Part shown: in pieces, positions 9,454 to 18,214 of the stretch
Numbering within the stretch: position 1 is the first letter of the stretch
Layout: the number at the start of each line of letters is the position of its first letter
Source: CBFIJI01 sp965662885
GTDB lineage: Bacteria; Bacteroidota; Bacteroidia; Flavobacteriales; Flavobacteriaceae
Assembly (NCBI GenBank): GCA_965662885.1
Contig: CBFIJI010000001.1
Coordinates: 62,001 to 126,000, forward strand
DNA: 64,000 nt
Direction of reading: 5' to 3'
Program-made: the position numbers and the translations under genes
The notes under the pieces: generated by a model
Databases searched by the model: none
What the model was told of the DNA's origin: nothing
The model's input: the letters and a program-made list of their open reading frames with translations, nothing else

Positions 9454-9911
9454 AGTCCTTGATTTTGCCTTCTTGCTCCTTTTAATTTTTTAAGTTTTTT
9501 GCCTCTCTTACGCATATTCAATCCAAAATCAATACGATACCATAATTTTTCATGGCCATAATACAAGAGCATTTTTGTCAAGATTTCAGACCCTCCAATT
9601 TTTAATCCAGTTAATGGGTTTCCTGAAATGATCCATCCTAATAAAAAAGTGTCCAAAGTTCCGATGGCTCGCCATGAAAATGTTTTGTAAATATGCCTTT
9701 TATTGGTCGTTTTAATGTTAGACGTAAACCATACACGTTCATGAAGATAGTACAAGACCATTTTTGAGACCAATTCGATGGATCCAATTTTAACTCCAAC
9801 ACTCATATCATTTGAGATTAGCCAACTCAATAAAAAAGTATCTAAGGTGCCAATAAAACGCCAAGAAAGTGTTTTTGCGAGATGTCGTTTACTGAATTTA
9901 AATAGTCCCAT
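9450..9911 (-). CDS. Double-DUF2061 membrane protein in the cys operon
   Basis: A 153-residue protein built from two copies of the DUF2061 unit: RHLAKTLSWRFIGTLDTFLLSW at about 9-30 and RHIYKTFSWRAIGTLDTFLLGW at about 72-93. Each is followed by a second hydrophobic stretch and LYYLHERVW or LYYGHEKLWY. Four membrane segments are likely. The C-terminus is basic (KRGKKLKKLKGARR). DUF2061 has no established function. The gene overlaps cysC by four bases and leads the cys operon, so a role linked to sulfate activation is likely, but the exact job is unknown. Confidence 0.85.
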   Translation of the reverse strand: MGLFKFSKRHLAKTLSWRFIGTLDTFLLSWLISNDMSVGVKIGSIELVSKMVLYYLHERVWFTSNIKTTNKRHIYKTFSWRAIGTLDTFLLGWIISGNPLTGLKIGGSEILTKMLLYYGHEKLWYRIDFGLNMRKRGKKLKKLKGARRQNQGL

Positions 9912-10032
9912 TTTGGTACTTATATTTAGATGGAAAATACTTTGTACTCCTAAAATAAAACTTTACAATATTTATAGTATATAAAACACGTTTTTTTGTT
10001 TTATAACTTTAAGCATTATCAGTATGCTTTAG

Positions 10033-11445
10033 TCAACCTTTTCCAATACATTTTACTTGAAAACCAATAGCCGTTAACTTTTCAGCATCCAAAACATTTC
10101 GTCCATCAAAGACAAATGCCGGTTTAAACATTTTAGTATAAATAGTTTTCCAATCGTAGTTTTTGAACTCATCCCATTCGGTAAGTACCGCTATTGCGTG
10201 GGCTTGATTTAATGCTTCCATGGGTTGATCATAGACAAAAAACTGCTGCATTTTTTTAGCTATTTTTTCTTGGGTAAAACCATTTAATTCCCACAAATAT
10301 TTTAAATCAGCTTTCATTTGTTTTTCAGAAACCTTGGGGTCATAAACATGAATTTCGGCGCCGTCTTCGATTAAGTGATCGGCTACATAGATGGCAGCAG
10401 ATTCTCGGGTATCGTTAGTGTCTTTTTTGAAAGCCCAGCCTAAAAATGCGATTTTTTTGTCACTTACGGTATTGAATAAGGTTGTGATGATCCCTCTAGC
10501 AAAGCGTAATTTTTGGTAATCATTAAGTTTGATGACCTGTTGCCAATATTCAGCAACTTCAGGTAGATTAAAGTAACGGCATAGATAAACTAAATTAAGA
10601 ATATCTTTCTGGAAACATGATCCACCAAATCCGACCGATGATTTTAAGAACTTAGGCCCAATTCGACTGTCTGTACCAATGGCATGAGCTACTTCATCAA
10701 CATCAGCTTCTGTTACTTCACACAAAGCCGATAAGGCATTGATGGAAGAGATGCGTTGTGCTAAAAATGCATTGGCTGTTAATTTGGATAATTCTGACGA
10801 CCAAACATTGGTTGTCAATATTTGGTGAGGTTCCAACCAATGCCCATAAACACTAACTAAAGCTTGAATTGCTTGTTGTCCACTTTCGGTTTGCTTTCCA
10901 CCAATCAGTACACGATCAGCATTAAATAGATCATCAATAGCTGTTCCTTCTGCTAAAAATTCTGGATTGGACAATACTTCAAAATGTACCCCATTCCCAG
11001 TACTATCCAAAATGGTTTGCAATGTTTCGGCAGTACGAACTGGGAGTGTTGATTTTTCAACAATGATTTTATCATTCTTTGCCACCCTAGCAATTTGTCT
11101 CGCACAAAGTTCTACAAATTTTAAATCAGCGGCCATTCCTTTTCCTTCTCCATAGGTTTTTGTGGGAGTATTTACTGCAATAAAAATCATTTCTGCATTA
11201 TCAATGGCAGTTTCTATATCTGTAGAAAAAAATAAATTTTTCCCTCTAGCTTCCTTTACAACTTCGGCTAGTCCTGGTTCATAAACCGGTAGATTATCTA
11301 AATTTTCGTCATTCCAATCGGCAATACGTTTTTCATTTAAGTCTACTACAGTAACTTTTATTTGAGGACATTTTAATGCAATAACGGACATTGTAGGTCC
11401 TCCAACATAACCAGCTCCCAGGCAACAAATATTTTTTATTTTCAT
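10033..11445 (-). CDS. ugd: UDP-glucose 6-dehydrogenase
   Basis: A 470-residue protein. GAGYVGGP at 10-17 binds [31 protein letters not shown] and [11 protein letters not shown] are family motifs; the catalytic cysteine is C277 in [10 protein letters not shown]. The length and the GKGMAADL signature resemble the animal/plant-type enzyme more than short bacterial Ugd proteins. It oxidises UDP-glucose to UDP-glucuronate with two NAD+. It lies 31 bases after GDP-fucose synthase on the same strand, so it is probably cotranscribed, and it supplies the substrate of the UDP-xylose synthase at 4673. Confidence 0.95.
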   Translation of the reverse strand: MKIKNICCLGAGYVGGPTMSVIALKCPQIKVTVVDLNEKRIADWNDENLDNLPVYEPGLAEVVKEARGKNLFFSTDIETAIDNAEMIFIAVNTPTKTYGEGKGMAADLKFVELCARQIARVAKNDKIIVEKSTLPVRTAETLQTILDSTGNGVHFEVLSNPEFLAEGTAIDDLFNADRVLIGGKQTESGQQAIQALVSVYGHWLEPHQILTTNVWSSELSKLTANAFLAQRISSINALSALCEVTEADVDEVAHAIGTDSRIGPKFLKSSVGFGGSCFQKDILNLVYLCRYFNLPEVAEYWQQVIKLNDYQKLRFARGIITTLFNTVSDKKIAFLGWAFKKDTNDTRESAAIYVADHLIEDGAEIHVYDPKVSEKQMKADLKYLWELNGFTQEKIAKKMQQFFVYDQPMEALNQAHAIAVLTEWDEFKNYDWKTIYTKMFKPAFVFDGRNVLDAEKLTAIGFQVKCIGKG

Positions 11446-11476
11446 GTGTTTAATGATTAATTAATCAAAAAAGTAT

Positions 11477-12433
11477 TTATAGTTTAATTTTTTTTAATGT
11501 GTGCTGGTTTTCCACAAACCAATTATAAGTATGAGCGATTCCCGCCTCTAGGTCATATTTTGCATTCCAGCCCATTGACTTTATTTTTGAGCTATCCATA
11601 AGTTTACGTGGTGTACCGTCAGGTTTATTGGAATCCCAGACTATCTTACCCCTATGCCCCGTTTCTTTCTGTATGATTTCAGCCAATTGTTTAATAGTTA
11701 CGTCAGTTCCTGAGCCTACGTTATATAGATGTTCTGGTAAATTTTTTTCTATGGCAAATATAACAGATTCTGCCATATCATCAACATGTAAAAATTCGCG
11801 CATTGGCATACCTGATCCCCAAAGTGTTACCTGAGTATGATTGTTTTCTTTGGCCTCATGAAATTTGCGGAGCATAGCTGGAAGAACATGAGAGGTTTCG
11901 AGATCAAAATTATCCAAAGGACCATATAAATTTGTCGGCATCAAACTCACAAAATCTTTACCAAATTGTTTGCGAATAGCCTCGCATAATTTCACCCCAG
12001 ATATTTTTGCAATTGCATACCACTCATTTGTTGGTTCTAAACTGTCTGTAAGCAAATACTCCTCTTTTAAAGGTTGTGGTGCAAATTTTGGATAAATACA
12101 CGAGCTACCTAAGAAAATAAATTTTTTGACCTCCAATTCATGGGCTGCTGCAATCAAATTATTTTGAATCTGCATATTTTCCATCAAAAATTGATATGGG
12201 AACGAGTTGTTTGCTAAAATACCTCCCACTTTTGCTGCTGCATCAATAATAGCCTCTGGTTTTTCTTCAAGAATAAAAGCATGAACCGCTTTTTGATTTT
12301 TGAGGTCAAGCTCCTTAGAAGTCTTTCCAATGAGATTGTTATATCCTTTAGCTTCTAAAGCTCTCCAGCAGGCTGACCCGACCATACCTCGATGTCCTGC
12401 AATATAAATTTTAGCATTTTTGGACAGTGTCAT
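11477..12433 (-). CDS. fcl: GDP-L-fucose synthase
   Basis: A 318-residue SDR protein. The NADP-binding GHRGMVGS is at 13-20, FLGSSCIYPK at 108-116 and the catalytic Tyr/Lys pair (YAIAK) at 139-143; MPTNLYGP also fits WcaG/Fcl. It epimerises and reduces GDP-4-keto-6-deoxymannose to GDP-L-fucose with NADPH. The start codon overlaps the last base of the gmd stop, which is tight coupling. Together the two genes make GDP-fucose from GDP-mannose. Confidence 0.95.
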   Translation of the reverse strand: MTLSKNAKIYIAGHRGMVGSACWRALEAKGYNNLIGKTSKELDLKNQKAVHAFILEEKPEAIIDAAAKVGGILANNSFPYQFLMENMQIQNNLIAAAHELEVKKFIFLGSSCIYPKFAPQPLKEEYLLTDSLEPTNEWYAIAKISGVKLCEAIRKQFGKDFVSLMPTNLYGPLDNFDLETSHVLPAMLRKFHEAKENNHTQVTLWGSGMPMREFLHVDDMAESVIFAIEKNLPEHLYNVGSGTDVTIKQLAEIIQKETGHRGKIVWDSNKPDGTPRKLMDSSKIKSMGWNAKYDLEAGIAHTYNWFVENQHTLKKIKL

Positions 12434-13548
12434 TATTCAAAATAATTTAGCGTTTCATAACCGCCGTCTTTTAAAAATTGTTCTTTTTGCATCAATTTTA
12501 AATCAGATTTCATCATATCCTCTATCAATTCGGGAAGCTCAATTTCAGGTGTCCACCCCAATTTATTTTTTGCTTTCGAAGGATCTCCAATTAAAAGATC
12601 AACTTCAGTGGGTCGAAAATATCTTGAATCTATCCCCAAAACTTCTTTCCCAATCGGCAACTGATGTTTAGGATTGGAACATAATTTAATATATCCTTTT
12701 TCGTTAACCCCTTTGCCTTTAAATTCAAGTTCCACACCAATGTGTGAAAAACTCATTTTTACAAAATCGCGAACAGTAGTTGTTGTTCCTGTGGCAATAA
12801 CCCAATCCTCTGCTTCTTCCGCTTGTAAGATCATCCACATCATTCGGACATAATCTTTGGCATGTCCCCAGTCTCTTTTAGCGTCTAGGTTTCCTAAATA
12901 GAACTTGTCTTGAAGACCAAGAGCTATTCTAGAAACTGCACGTGTGATTTTTCGGGTTACAAACGTTTCTCCACGGATAGGAGATTCGTGATTAAAAAGA
13001 ATACCATTACAAGCAAATATTCCGTAAGCTTCTCTGTAATTAACAGTAATCCAATAGGCATACATTTTCGCCACTGCGTATGGGGATCTAGGATAGAAAG
13101 GAGTAGTTTCTGATTGTGGTACTTCCTGTACCTTTCCATATAATTCTGAAGTTGACGCTTGATAGATTCGTGTTTTTTTTTCCATCCCTAATAATCGAAC
13201 TGCATCCAAAACACGAAGCGTTCCTAAGCCATCTGCATTTCCAGTATATTCAGGAATTTCAAAGGAAACTTTAACATGACTCATTGCTGCGAGGTTGTAA
13301 ATTTCATCCGGTTGAATTTCTTGGATCAAACGAATTAAGTTGGTACTATCGGTCATATCACCATAGTGCAAAATAAAGTTTTGATTATCTACATGCGGTT
13401 CTTGATAGAGGTGATCAATACGATCTGTATTAAAAAGGGATGACCTTCTTTTTAAGCCATGGACGGTATAGCCCTTTTTAAGAAGAAATTCACTTAAATA
13501 GGCGCCATCTTGTCCTGTTACTCCTGTAATAAATGCTGTTTTATTCAT
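12433..13548 (-). CDS. gmd: GDP-mannose 4,6-dehydratase
   Basis: A 371-residue SDR protein that starts at the ATG at 13548 ([15 protein letters not shown]). A TTG eight codons upstream is also in frame but falls inside the end of the neighbouring gene. Motifs: [10 protein letters not shown] at 9-18, [31 protein letters not shown] and the YAVAK pair at 157-161. It makes GDP-4-keto-6-deoxy-D-mannose, the substrate of the next gene. It lies five bases after the nucleotidyltransferase stop. Confidence 0.95.
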   Translation of the reverse strand: MNKTAFITGVTGQDGAYLSEFLLKKGYTVHGLKRRSSLFNTDRIDHLYQEPHVDNQNFILHYGDMTDSTNLIRLIQEIQPDEIYNLAAMSHVKVSFEIPEYTGNADGLGTLRVLDAVRLLGMEKKTRIYQASTSELYGKVQEVPQSETTPFYPRSPYAVAKMYAYWITVNYREAYGIFACNGILFNHESPIRGETFVTRKITRAVSRIALGLQDKFYLGNLDAKRDWGHAKDYVRMMWMILQAEEAEDWVIATGTTTTVRDFVKMSFSHIGVELEFKGKGVNEKGYIKLCSNPKHQLPIGKEVLGIDSRYFRPTEVDLLIGDPSKAKNKLGWTPEIELPELIEDMMKSDLKLMQKEQFLKDGGYETLNYFE

Positions 13549-13553
13549 TGGGG

Positions 13554-13976
13554 TTATTTTTTTAAAAGCCAAGAAGAAGATTGTATTTTATCTCCAAGGC
13601 CATCGACTAATTTAATTCCAATTTCCTCACAAATAGGCCTCTCTGGTATGGTGTCATTGTTTTGATCACCTCCATTGGCAAAAGTAAGATCATAATCTGA
13701 AGCATGCAGTTTATGGATCTTTTTTAGGGTAGCACAAACGGTCCGGTCTTCGTCAACGGAAAGGATTGTTTTGTCAACAATACGAAGATTGGAGACGATA
13801 ATAACCCGTTCTTGTTCGTCTTGAAATTCTTTAGAACCTTTTAAAGCCCTTTGATGATCATTGTTGACAATGACGAACAGTGCATCTCCTCTTTTTTTGG
13901 CGTTTTGAAAGTATTCAATATGGCCTTTATGGATAGGGTTAAAATAGCCACTCACGATTATTGCCTTTTTTTTCAT
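13554..13976 (-). CDS. Small cytidylyltransferase-like nucleotidyltransferase
   Basis: A 140-residue protein with the HxGH motif of the nucleotidyltransferase alpha/beta-phosphodiesterase superfamily ([15 protein letters not shown]16-G18-H19), then [11 protein letters not shown] and a Rossmann-like pattern. These are features of the TagD/RfaE-C group, which activate glycerol-3-phosphate, heptose-phosphate or similar with CTP or ATP. The substrate cannot be read from the sequence. It is the first gene of the gmd-fcl-ugd run, so it probably activates another building block of the same polysaccharide. Confidence 0.75.
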   Translation of the reverse strand: MKKKAIIVSGYFNPIHKGHIEYFQNAKKRGDALFVIVNNDHQRALKGSKEFQDEQERVIIVSNLRIVDKTILSVDEDRTVCATLKKIHKLHASDYDLTFANGGDQNNDTIPERPICEEIGIKLVDGLGDKIQSSSWLLKK

Positions 13977-14072
13977 TAGTTACAATTTTTTATTTAGAAT
14001 GTATTAAAATTTCCACGATTTTGCCTTATTGATTCCCAAAACTAGGATTGTCATAACTTTTTTAAATTACAT

Positions 14073-14363
14073 TTAAGCGGCTTTATGATCAATAATGCTA
14101 TGCTCTTGAAAAGCCTTTCTTAACTGAATTACCCCCTTTTCTGAATCTTGTTCGATTTTTACTATACATCGCAAATATTTGACTATACCTAGAACATCGA
14201 ATACCCTGTTTTGAGAATGCTTATTAATTTGGATTAAAACTATTGAAGTTAGAACAAGAACTATACTATTCTTCTTTGCATCACTCCGTTCTCGAAACTC
14301 CCTTGACGCCCCATAAAGTTCTTGCCAAGATTTTATTGTTTGATTGTGAGTTGCTATAGACAT
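14073..14363 (-). CDS. Hypothetical protein, 96 residues
   Basis: An ATG-started frame upstream of the nucleotide-sugar block on the same strand. It has a central hydrophobic run (SIVLVLTSIVLIQI, about 33-46) and an otherwise polar sequence. I recognise no family. The gap to the nucleotidyltransferase is 96 bases. It may be a real small protein or a chance ORF. Confidence 0.35.
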   Translation of the reverse strand: MSIATHNQTIKSWQELYGASREFRERSDAKKNSIVLVLTSIVLIQINKHSQNRVFDVLGIVKYLRCIVKIEQDSEKGVIQLRKAFQEHSIIDHKAA

Positions 14364-14844
14364 GATACTTTACTTAGAGAAAATTAATTGCTTTAAGTCA
14401 TTCCACAATGTTAACACATTAGATGTTAACTTAATGTGATTATTTTCAATTAAAATGTGATTGTTTTTTTTTTAAAAATCACTTATTTGTGACATCACAT
14501 TATAACCATTCATTAAAGAAGCTTAAAATATAAAATAGTAGCGACTTAGTATAAATATTTGCCAACAAAAAAATATATTTTGACCAATACCGGAAAATAA
14601 ATTTAACAATTTGATTTGGATTTTGTGATTACACTAAAAAAGGGTATTAAAAACCTATTTTTTTTAAAAGGACTTGGATGATTAATATTAATTAAATAAA
14701 AAAAGGTTGGCCTATTATTTCTTAAAATCAATTTCCTTGATAGGTTTATATGTAAAGCCATAGATTTTTAGGTGTTAATTTGATAAGATAATTTTCCATT
14801 TCCCTTATTTTACTGTTACTTTACTTACTATATATTTTTATTTA
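14364..14844. other. 481-bp intergenic region between divergent genes
   Basis: AT-rich and without a supported gene. Near the left end are two GTTAAC sites (14409-14434 region) and several TGTGA/TCACA repeats (about 14437-14506) that could be regulator sites. A weak terminator-like hairpin (AAAAAAGGGT / ACC-T-A-TTTTTT) lies at 14636-14665 on the plus strand, with no plus-strand gene upstream of it. Confidence 0.5.
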
Positions 14845-15849
14845 GTGTTTAATAAATTTTTATTTATTGCATTGATTTTTGGATGTAGGTTGATAGGTCA
14901 GGAAGGCCTTCCTATTTATTCCGACTATCTTACGGATAACTATTACTTGGTGCATCCATCTATGGCGGGTGCTGAACTCTTTGGAGGAAAAATCAGAATG
15001 ACGGCTCGTAAGCAATGGTTTGATCAGGAGGATGCTCCAAATTTACAAACCCTGTCTACAAGCTATCGTTTATCCAATCGGTCTGGTGTAGGAGGTATCC
15101 TTTTTAATGACAAAAATGGGTACTACGCAACTTCCGGAATTAGTTTTACCTATGCACACCATATTCTTTTTGACGATGAGCAAGGAAGTTGCTCTTGTTC
15201 TTACCCCAATTATGAAAACCCCATCAATCAACTATCTTTTGGATTGAGTGTTGGTGTACTTCAAAACTCATTGGATCAAACCTCTTTTGATTTAACGGTC
15301 TTTGACCCCTTGATTACTGGGGTTAAAAGAAGTGTCACCTATTTTAATATGGATGTTGGAGTTTCCTATTTGAATTCTAATTTTTTTGCTCATTTAACCT
15401 TAAAAAATCTTTTGTTCAGCCCACACGATTTGTATGGTGACTTTAACTATATCTACAATCGTTCTGCATCCAGCTATCGAAGGCTAGTCGCTTCAGCGGG
15501 AGCCTTGTTTTACTCAGAAAAAACATGGATTTTTGAGCCTTCTTTTTTGTTTCAGATTACAGAAATAACCAAAGAAAAGTCCATAGATCTAAATTTTAAA
15601 GCCTACTATAAATTGGGTACTGGAAGAATTTGGGCAGGCATTTCCTTTAGAAATGGGTTTGAAAATGGTCAATATACCCTTAATAACAATCTTCAAAAGC
15701 AAAACTTAAAAATGATCACCCCACTATTGGGCATTGAAAAGAATAATTTTATTATCTCTTACAATTATTCTAGAAATCAAGGAGTAATCAATTTTGGCTC
15801 AGGAGGATTTCATCAAATCACCTTGGGCTACAATTTTGATCAACGTTAA
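14845..15849 (+). CDS. PorP/SprF-family type IX secretion system membrane protein
   Basis: A 334-residue protein with a GTG start at 14845 that opens into a signal peptide (MFNKFLFIALIFGCRLIGQ). The N-terminus LPIYSDYLTDNYYLVHPSMAGA and then RKQWFDQEDAPNLQTLSTSYRL and GGILFNDKNGYY are typical of the PorP/SprF family. The rest has the alternating pattern of an outer-membrane beta-barrel. Family members work with the T9SS; in gliding flavobacteria SprF is needed to export the adhesin SprB, and many paralogues sit beside proteins with a type B C-terminal domain. The only such protein here is 6 kb away (22148-25888), with an unrelated operon between. Confidence 0.88.
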   Translation: MFNKFLFIALIFGCRLIGQEGLPIYSDYLTDNYYLVHPSMAGAELFGGKIRMTARKQWFDQEDAPNLQTLSTSYRLSNRSGVGGILFNDKNGYYATSGISFTYAHHILFDDEQGSCSCSYPNYENPINQLSFGLSVGVLQNSLDQTSFDLTVFDPLITGVKRSVTYFNMDVGVSYLNSNFFAHLTLKNLLFSPHDLYGDFNYIYNRSASSYRRLVASAGALFYSEKTWIFEPSFLFQITEITKEKSIDLNFKAYYKLGTGRIWAGISFRNGFENGQYTLNNNLQKQNLKMITPLLGIEKNNFIISYNYSRNQGVINFGSGGFHQITLGYNFDQR

Positions 15850-15944
15850 GGAGTATACCAAGTAAACATTTATGGATTACACAAAACACCCTTGTCAATC
15901 TCTAAAGGTAGATTGTATTCAGGATTTTAAACCTAATAATACCG

Positions 15945-16379
15945 CTATGGCGTCCAATAATCCATGACCATTACATCCTCAAAAAAAGGACTTGCCAAGG
16001 CCACAAATTCTTTATGATCCGGATGTGGTAAATAAATTGCTCGGTCTTTTTCACTTTTAAAGGTCAAGAGGAAACAGTGAGTAAATCCTTTATTTAAACC
16101 TTCTGGAGAATTATTTAGTCCCCATTCATAGGATTCAATTTCTGCAATTTTATCTGGAAGTGAAGAAAACGCGTTTTCAACTTCAGCAATTTGCTCCGCT
16201 GTGGTATCTGCTTTAAATTTAAACATTACGACATGACGTAATAAAGAAGTCGCTGTTTCTTCAACCTCCGAAGTTGCTTTTTTTGAATCCTTAGTTTCGA
16301 ATTGACAAGAAGTGATTAAAATTAACAGTAGAACTGCAAGAGGTTTTTGCAATAATGGATTGGCATATGGATATTTCAT
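15945..16379 (-). CDS. Dabb-domain lipoprotein
   Basis: A 144-residue protein. The N-terminus is a lipoprotein signal (AVLLLILITSCQ, lipid-modified C25). After a polar linker, residues about 47-140 form a stress-responsive alpha/beta-barrel (Dabb) domain: LLRHVVMFKFKADTTAEQIAEVENAF, YEWGLNNSPEGLNKGFTHCFLLTF and YLPHPDHKEFVA. Dabb domains dimerise; some are cyclases or decarboxylases, many are uncharacterised. The lipobox puts it in the periplasm, on an envelope membrane. It is transcribed away from the TetR operon and shares its 110-bp upstream region. Confidence 0.85.
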   Translation of the reverse strand: MKYPYANPLLQKPLAVLLLILITSCQFETKDSKKATSEVEETATSLLRHVVMFKFKADTTAEQIAEVENAFSSLPDKIAEIESYEWGLNNSPEGLNKGFTHCFLLTFKSEKDRAIYLPHPDHKEFVALASPFFEDVMVMDYWTP

Positions 16380-16430
16380 TATAATTTTTTTTTAAATATA
16401 CAAGATTTAACGTGTATTGAATACTTAAAT

Positions 16431-16466
16431 GTTACGATTTTGATTAAAATAGATTAAATTCGTAAC
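16431..16466. promoter_or_regulatory. Candidate TetR operator (inverted repeat)
   Basis: GTTACGA at 16431-16437 and TCGTAAC at 16460-16466 form an exact 7-bp inverted repeat with a 22-bp spacer. It lies 24 bases upstream of the TetR start and between the divergent Dabb gene and the TetR operon. The position suits autoregulation, but the site is predicted by symmetry only. Confidence 0.45.
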
Positions 16467-16489
16467 ACGAAACCATATTATTACCCTTT

Positions 16490-17074
16490 TTGGAAACACT
16501 GAATCAGACTTCTTTAAAAGACGTTCTTATCGAAGCGGCTAAAAAGCTTTTTTGGGCAAAAGGCATTCGTAGGGTGTCTATCGAAGAAATATGTAAAACT
16601 GCTCAGGTCAGTAAAATGTCCTTTTATCGTAATTTTAAAAATAAAGAAGCCATTGCCTTTAAAGTTTTGGATACTATACATCAGCATTCTCAAAGTACTT
16701 ATCGATCCATCATGGACCAAAAAACAACCTTTGAACAAAAAATCAAAGCATTGATTCAGATGGAATACGATCAAATAAAAGGAGTAAGTAGAGCCTTTAT
16801 TGAGGAAGTTTATGGTCATTCCCCTTTTCAAGAGCAAATCAAAAGCTATCAAAAAAAAATACAAAAGGAAGTTCTACACGATTTTGGGAATGCTCAAAAA
16901 AAAGGGGAAATACGTCAAGACATAAAAATGGAATTTATTCTCTATATCCTTCAGGATATGAATAAAAAAATGTTAGATCCAGAATTACAACGTTTATATG
17001 ATTCGGAAGAGGAAATAGCGATGGAATTAACGCGCTTTTTCTTTTACGGTATTTTTGCACCCCATTCACAATAA
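16490..17074 (+). CDS. TetR/AcrR-family transcriptional regulator
   Basis: A 194-residue protein. The only usable start in this frame is the TTG at 16490, since a stop lies at 16463. The N-terminal helix-turn-helix is clear: LIEAAKKLFWAKGIRRVSIEEICKTAQVSKMSFYRNFKNKEAIAFKV at about 13-60. The C-terminal helical domain is divergent and should bind an unknown effector. It is the first gene of a six-gene run (16490-22125) with gaps of at most 22 bases, so it is the likely repressor of the exporter genes that follow. The inverted repeat at 16431-16466 may be its operator. Confidence 0.9.
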   Translation: METLNQTSLKDVLIEAAKKLFWAKGIRRVSIEEICKTAQVSKMSFYRNFKNKEAIAFKVLDTIHQHSQSTYRSIMDQKTTFEQKIKALIQMEYDQIKGVSRAFIEEVYGHSPFQEQIKSYQKKIQKEVLHDFGNAQKKGEIRQDIKMEFILYILQDMNKKMLDPELQRLYDSEEEIAMELTRFFFYGIFAPHSQ

Positions 17075-17081
17075 CTAGCAG

Positions 17082-18212
17082 ATGATTCACAAAATAGTTA
17101 CCTTATTATTTTTCTTTTGTGCAGCAACTGTTATGGCTCAACAAACTCTTGAATTTGACGGTCAACTGATGCTCCAAGGCAACATGGGTCTCAATACGCC
17201 AAAGACCTATTTTGTTGGAGGGCGTTATTTACCAGAATTGACCTATCGTATCACGATCGATAGTGTGCAATCGTTAACCTTTCAAACAGCAGCTAACTTT
17301 AGTTCTTCAAAATTTATTACGCCTTCTGAAAACACTTCCCTAACTGGAGCGGTAACCCCCTATCGAGCTTGGGTACGCTATCTTAACAAGCAATGGGAAT
17401 TTCGCCTTGGACTTCAAAAAATTGACTTTGGATCTGCGACTTTATTGCGACCCTTACAATGGTTTAATCAAATTGACCCTAGGGATCCGCTTGCCCTCAC
17501 CAATGGTGTTTATGGCTTTTTGGCTCGTTATTATTTTAAGAACAACGCTAATATTTGGCTTTGGGGGCTATATGGGAACGATAAAACAAGAGGTTTTGAC
17601 GCTTTACCAACCTTTAAAAAAAATCCAGAATTTGGTGGACGCTTTCAATTCTCTGTACCCAAAGGAGAACTTGCCTTTTCCTATCACAACAGAACGGCAA
17701 CATCAGATGAAAACCGATGGATTAACCCCTTTACCAAAAATCGAGAGTTCAGAATTGGATTGGATGGAAAGTGGGATTTGGGCGTAGGCCTTTGGGTGGA
17801 AACAAGTTACATTAAAAGAAAACAGACGATAGGACCCTTTACACAACAGCTTTTACTTACCCTAGGAATGGATTATACTTTTCCCATTGGAAGTGGAATC
17901 AATCTCGTAGGAGAACATTTGATTAGTAATTATGGTGAACAGAATCCTTTCGGTCAAACACCTACCCATTTTACAGCATTCAGTGGTAATTATCCGATCA
18001 GCTTTTTCAACTCCTTTAGCCTTTTGTATTATCATCAATGGACGTCCCATCAAAACACTTTTTTGATGAACTATCAACATCAATTTAAAGATATTGCAGC
18101 CTATTTAATTGCTTACTACAATCCAGAAACGGTTCAAGGTATTCAACAGAATGATATACTTAATACCTTTTCAGGACCTGGAATTCAACTTTTATTCGTT
18201 TATAATCATTAA
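17082..18212 (+). CDS. Outer-membrane beta-barrel (porin-like) protein of the ABC operon
   Basis: A 376-residue protein with a clear signal peptide (IVTLLFFFCAATVMAQQ) and then alternating aromatic beta-strand patterns to the end (for example YRAWVRYLNKQWEFRLGLQKIDFGSATLLRPLQWFNQIDPRD). GLQKIDFG and the strand layout resemble DUF1302/porin-like barrels, but I cannot assign a family with certainty. It starts 8 bases after the TetR stop and 2 bases before the ATPase gene. It is probably the outer-membrane partner of the ABC system, a different arrangement from a TolC-type tunnel. Confidence 0.65.
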   Translation: MIHKIVTLLFFFCAATVMAQQTLEFDGQLMLQGNMGLNTPKTYFVGGRYLPELTYRITIDSVQSLTFQTAANFSSSKFITPSENTSLTGAVTPYRAWVRYLNKQWEFRLGLQKIDFGSATLLRPLQWFNQIDPRDPLALTNGVYGFLARYYFKNNANIWLWGLYGNDKTRGFDALPTFKKNPEFGGRFQFSVPKGELAFSYHNRTATSDENRWINPFTKNREFRIGLDGKWDLGVGLWVETSYIKRKQTIGPFTQQLLLTLGMDYTFPIGSGINLVGEHLISNYGEQNPFGQTPTHFTAFSGNYPISFFNSFSLLYYHQWTSHQNTFLMNYQHQFKDIAAYLIAYYNPETVQGIQQNDILNTFSGPGIQLLFVYNH

Positions 18213-18214
18213 CC

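Noticed and set aside
17407..17787. A 126-residue frame inside the outer-membrane barrel gene
   Set aside because: It overlaps the convincing signal-peptide barrel frame completely and has no recognisable features.
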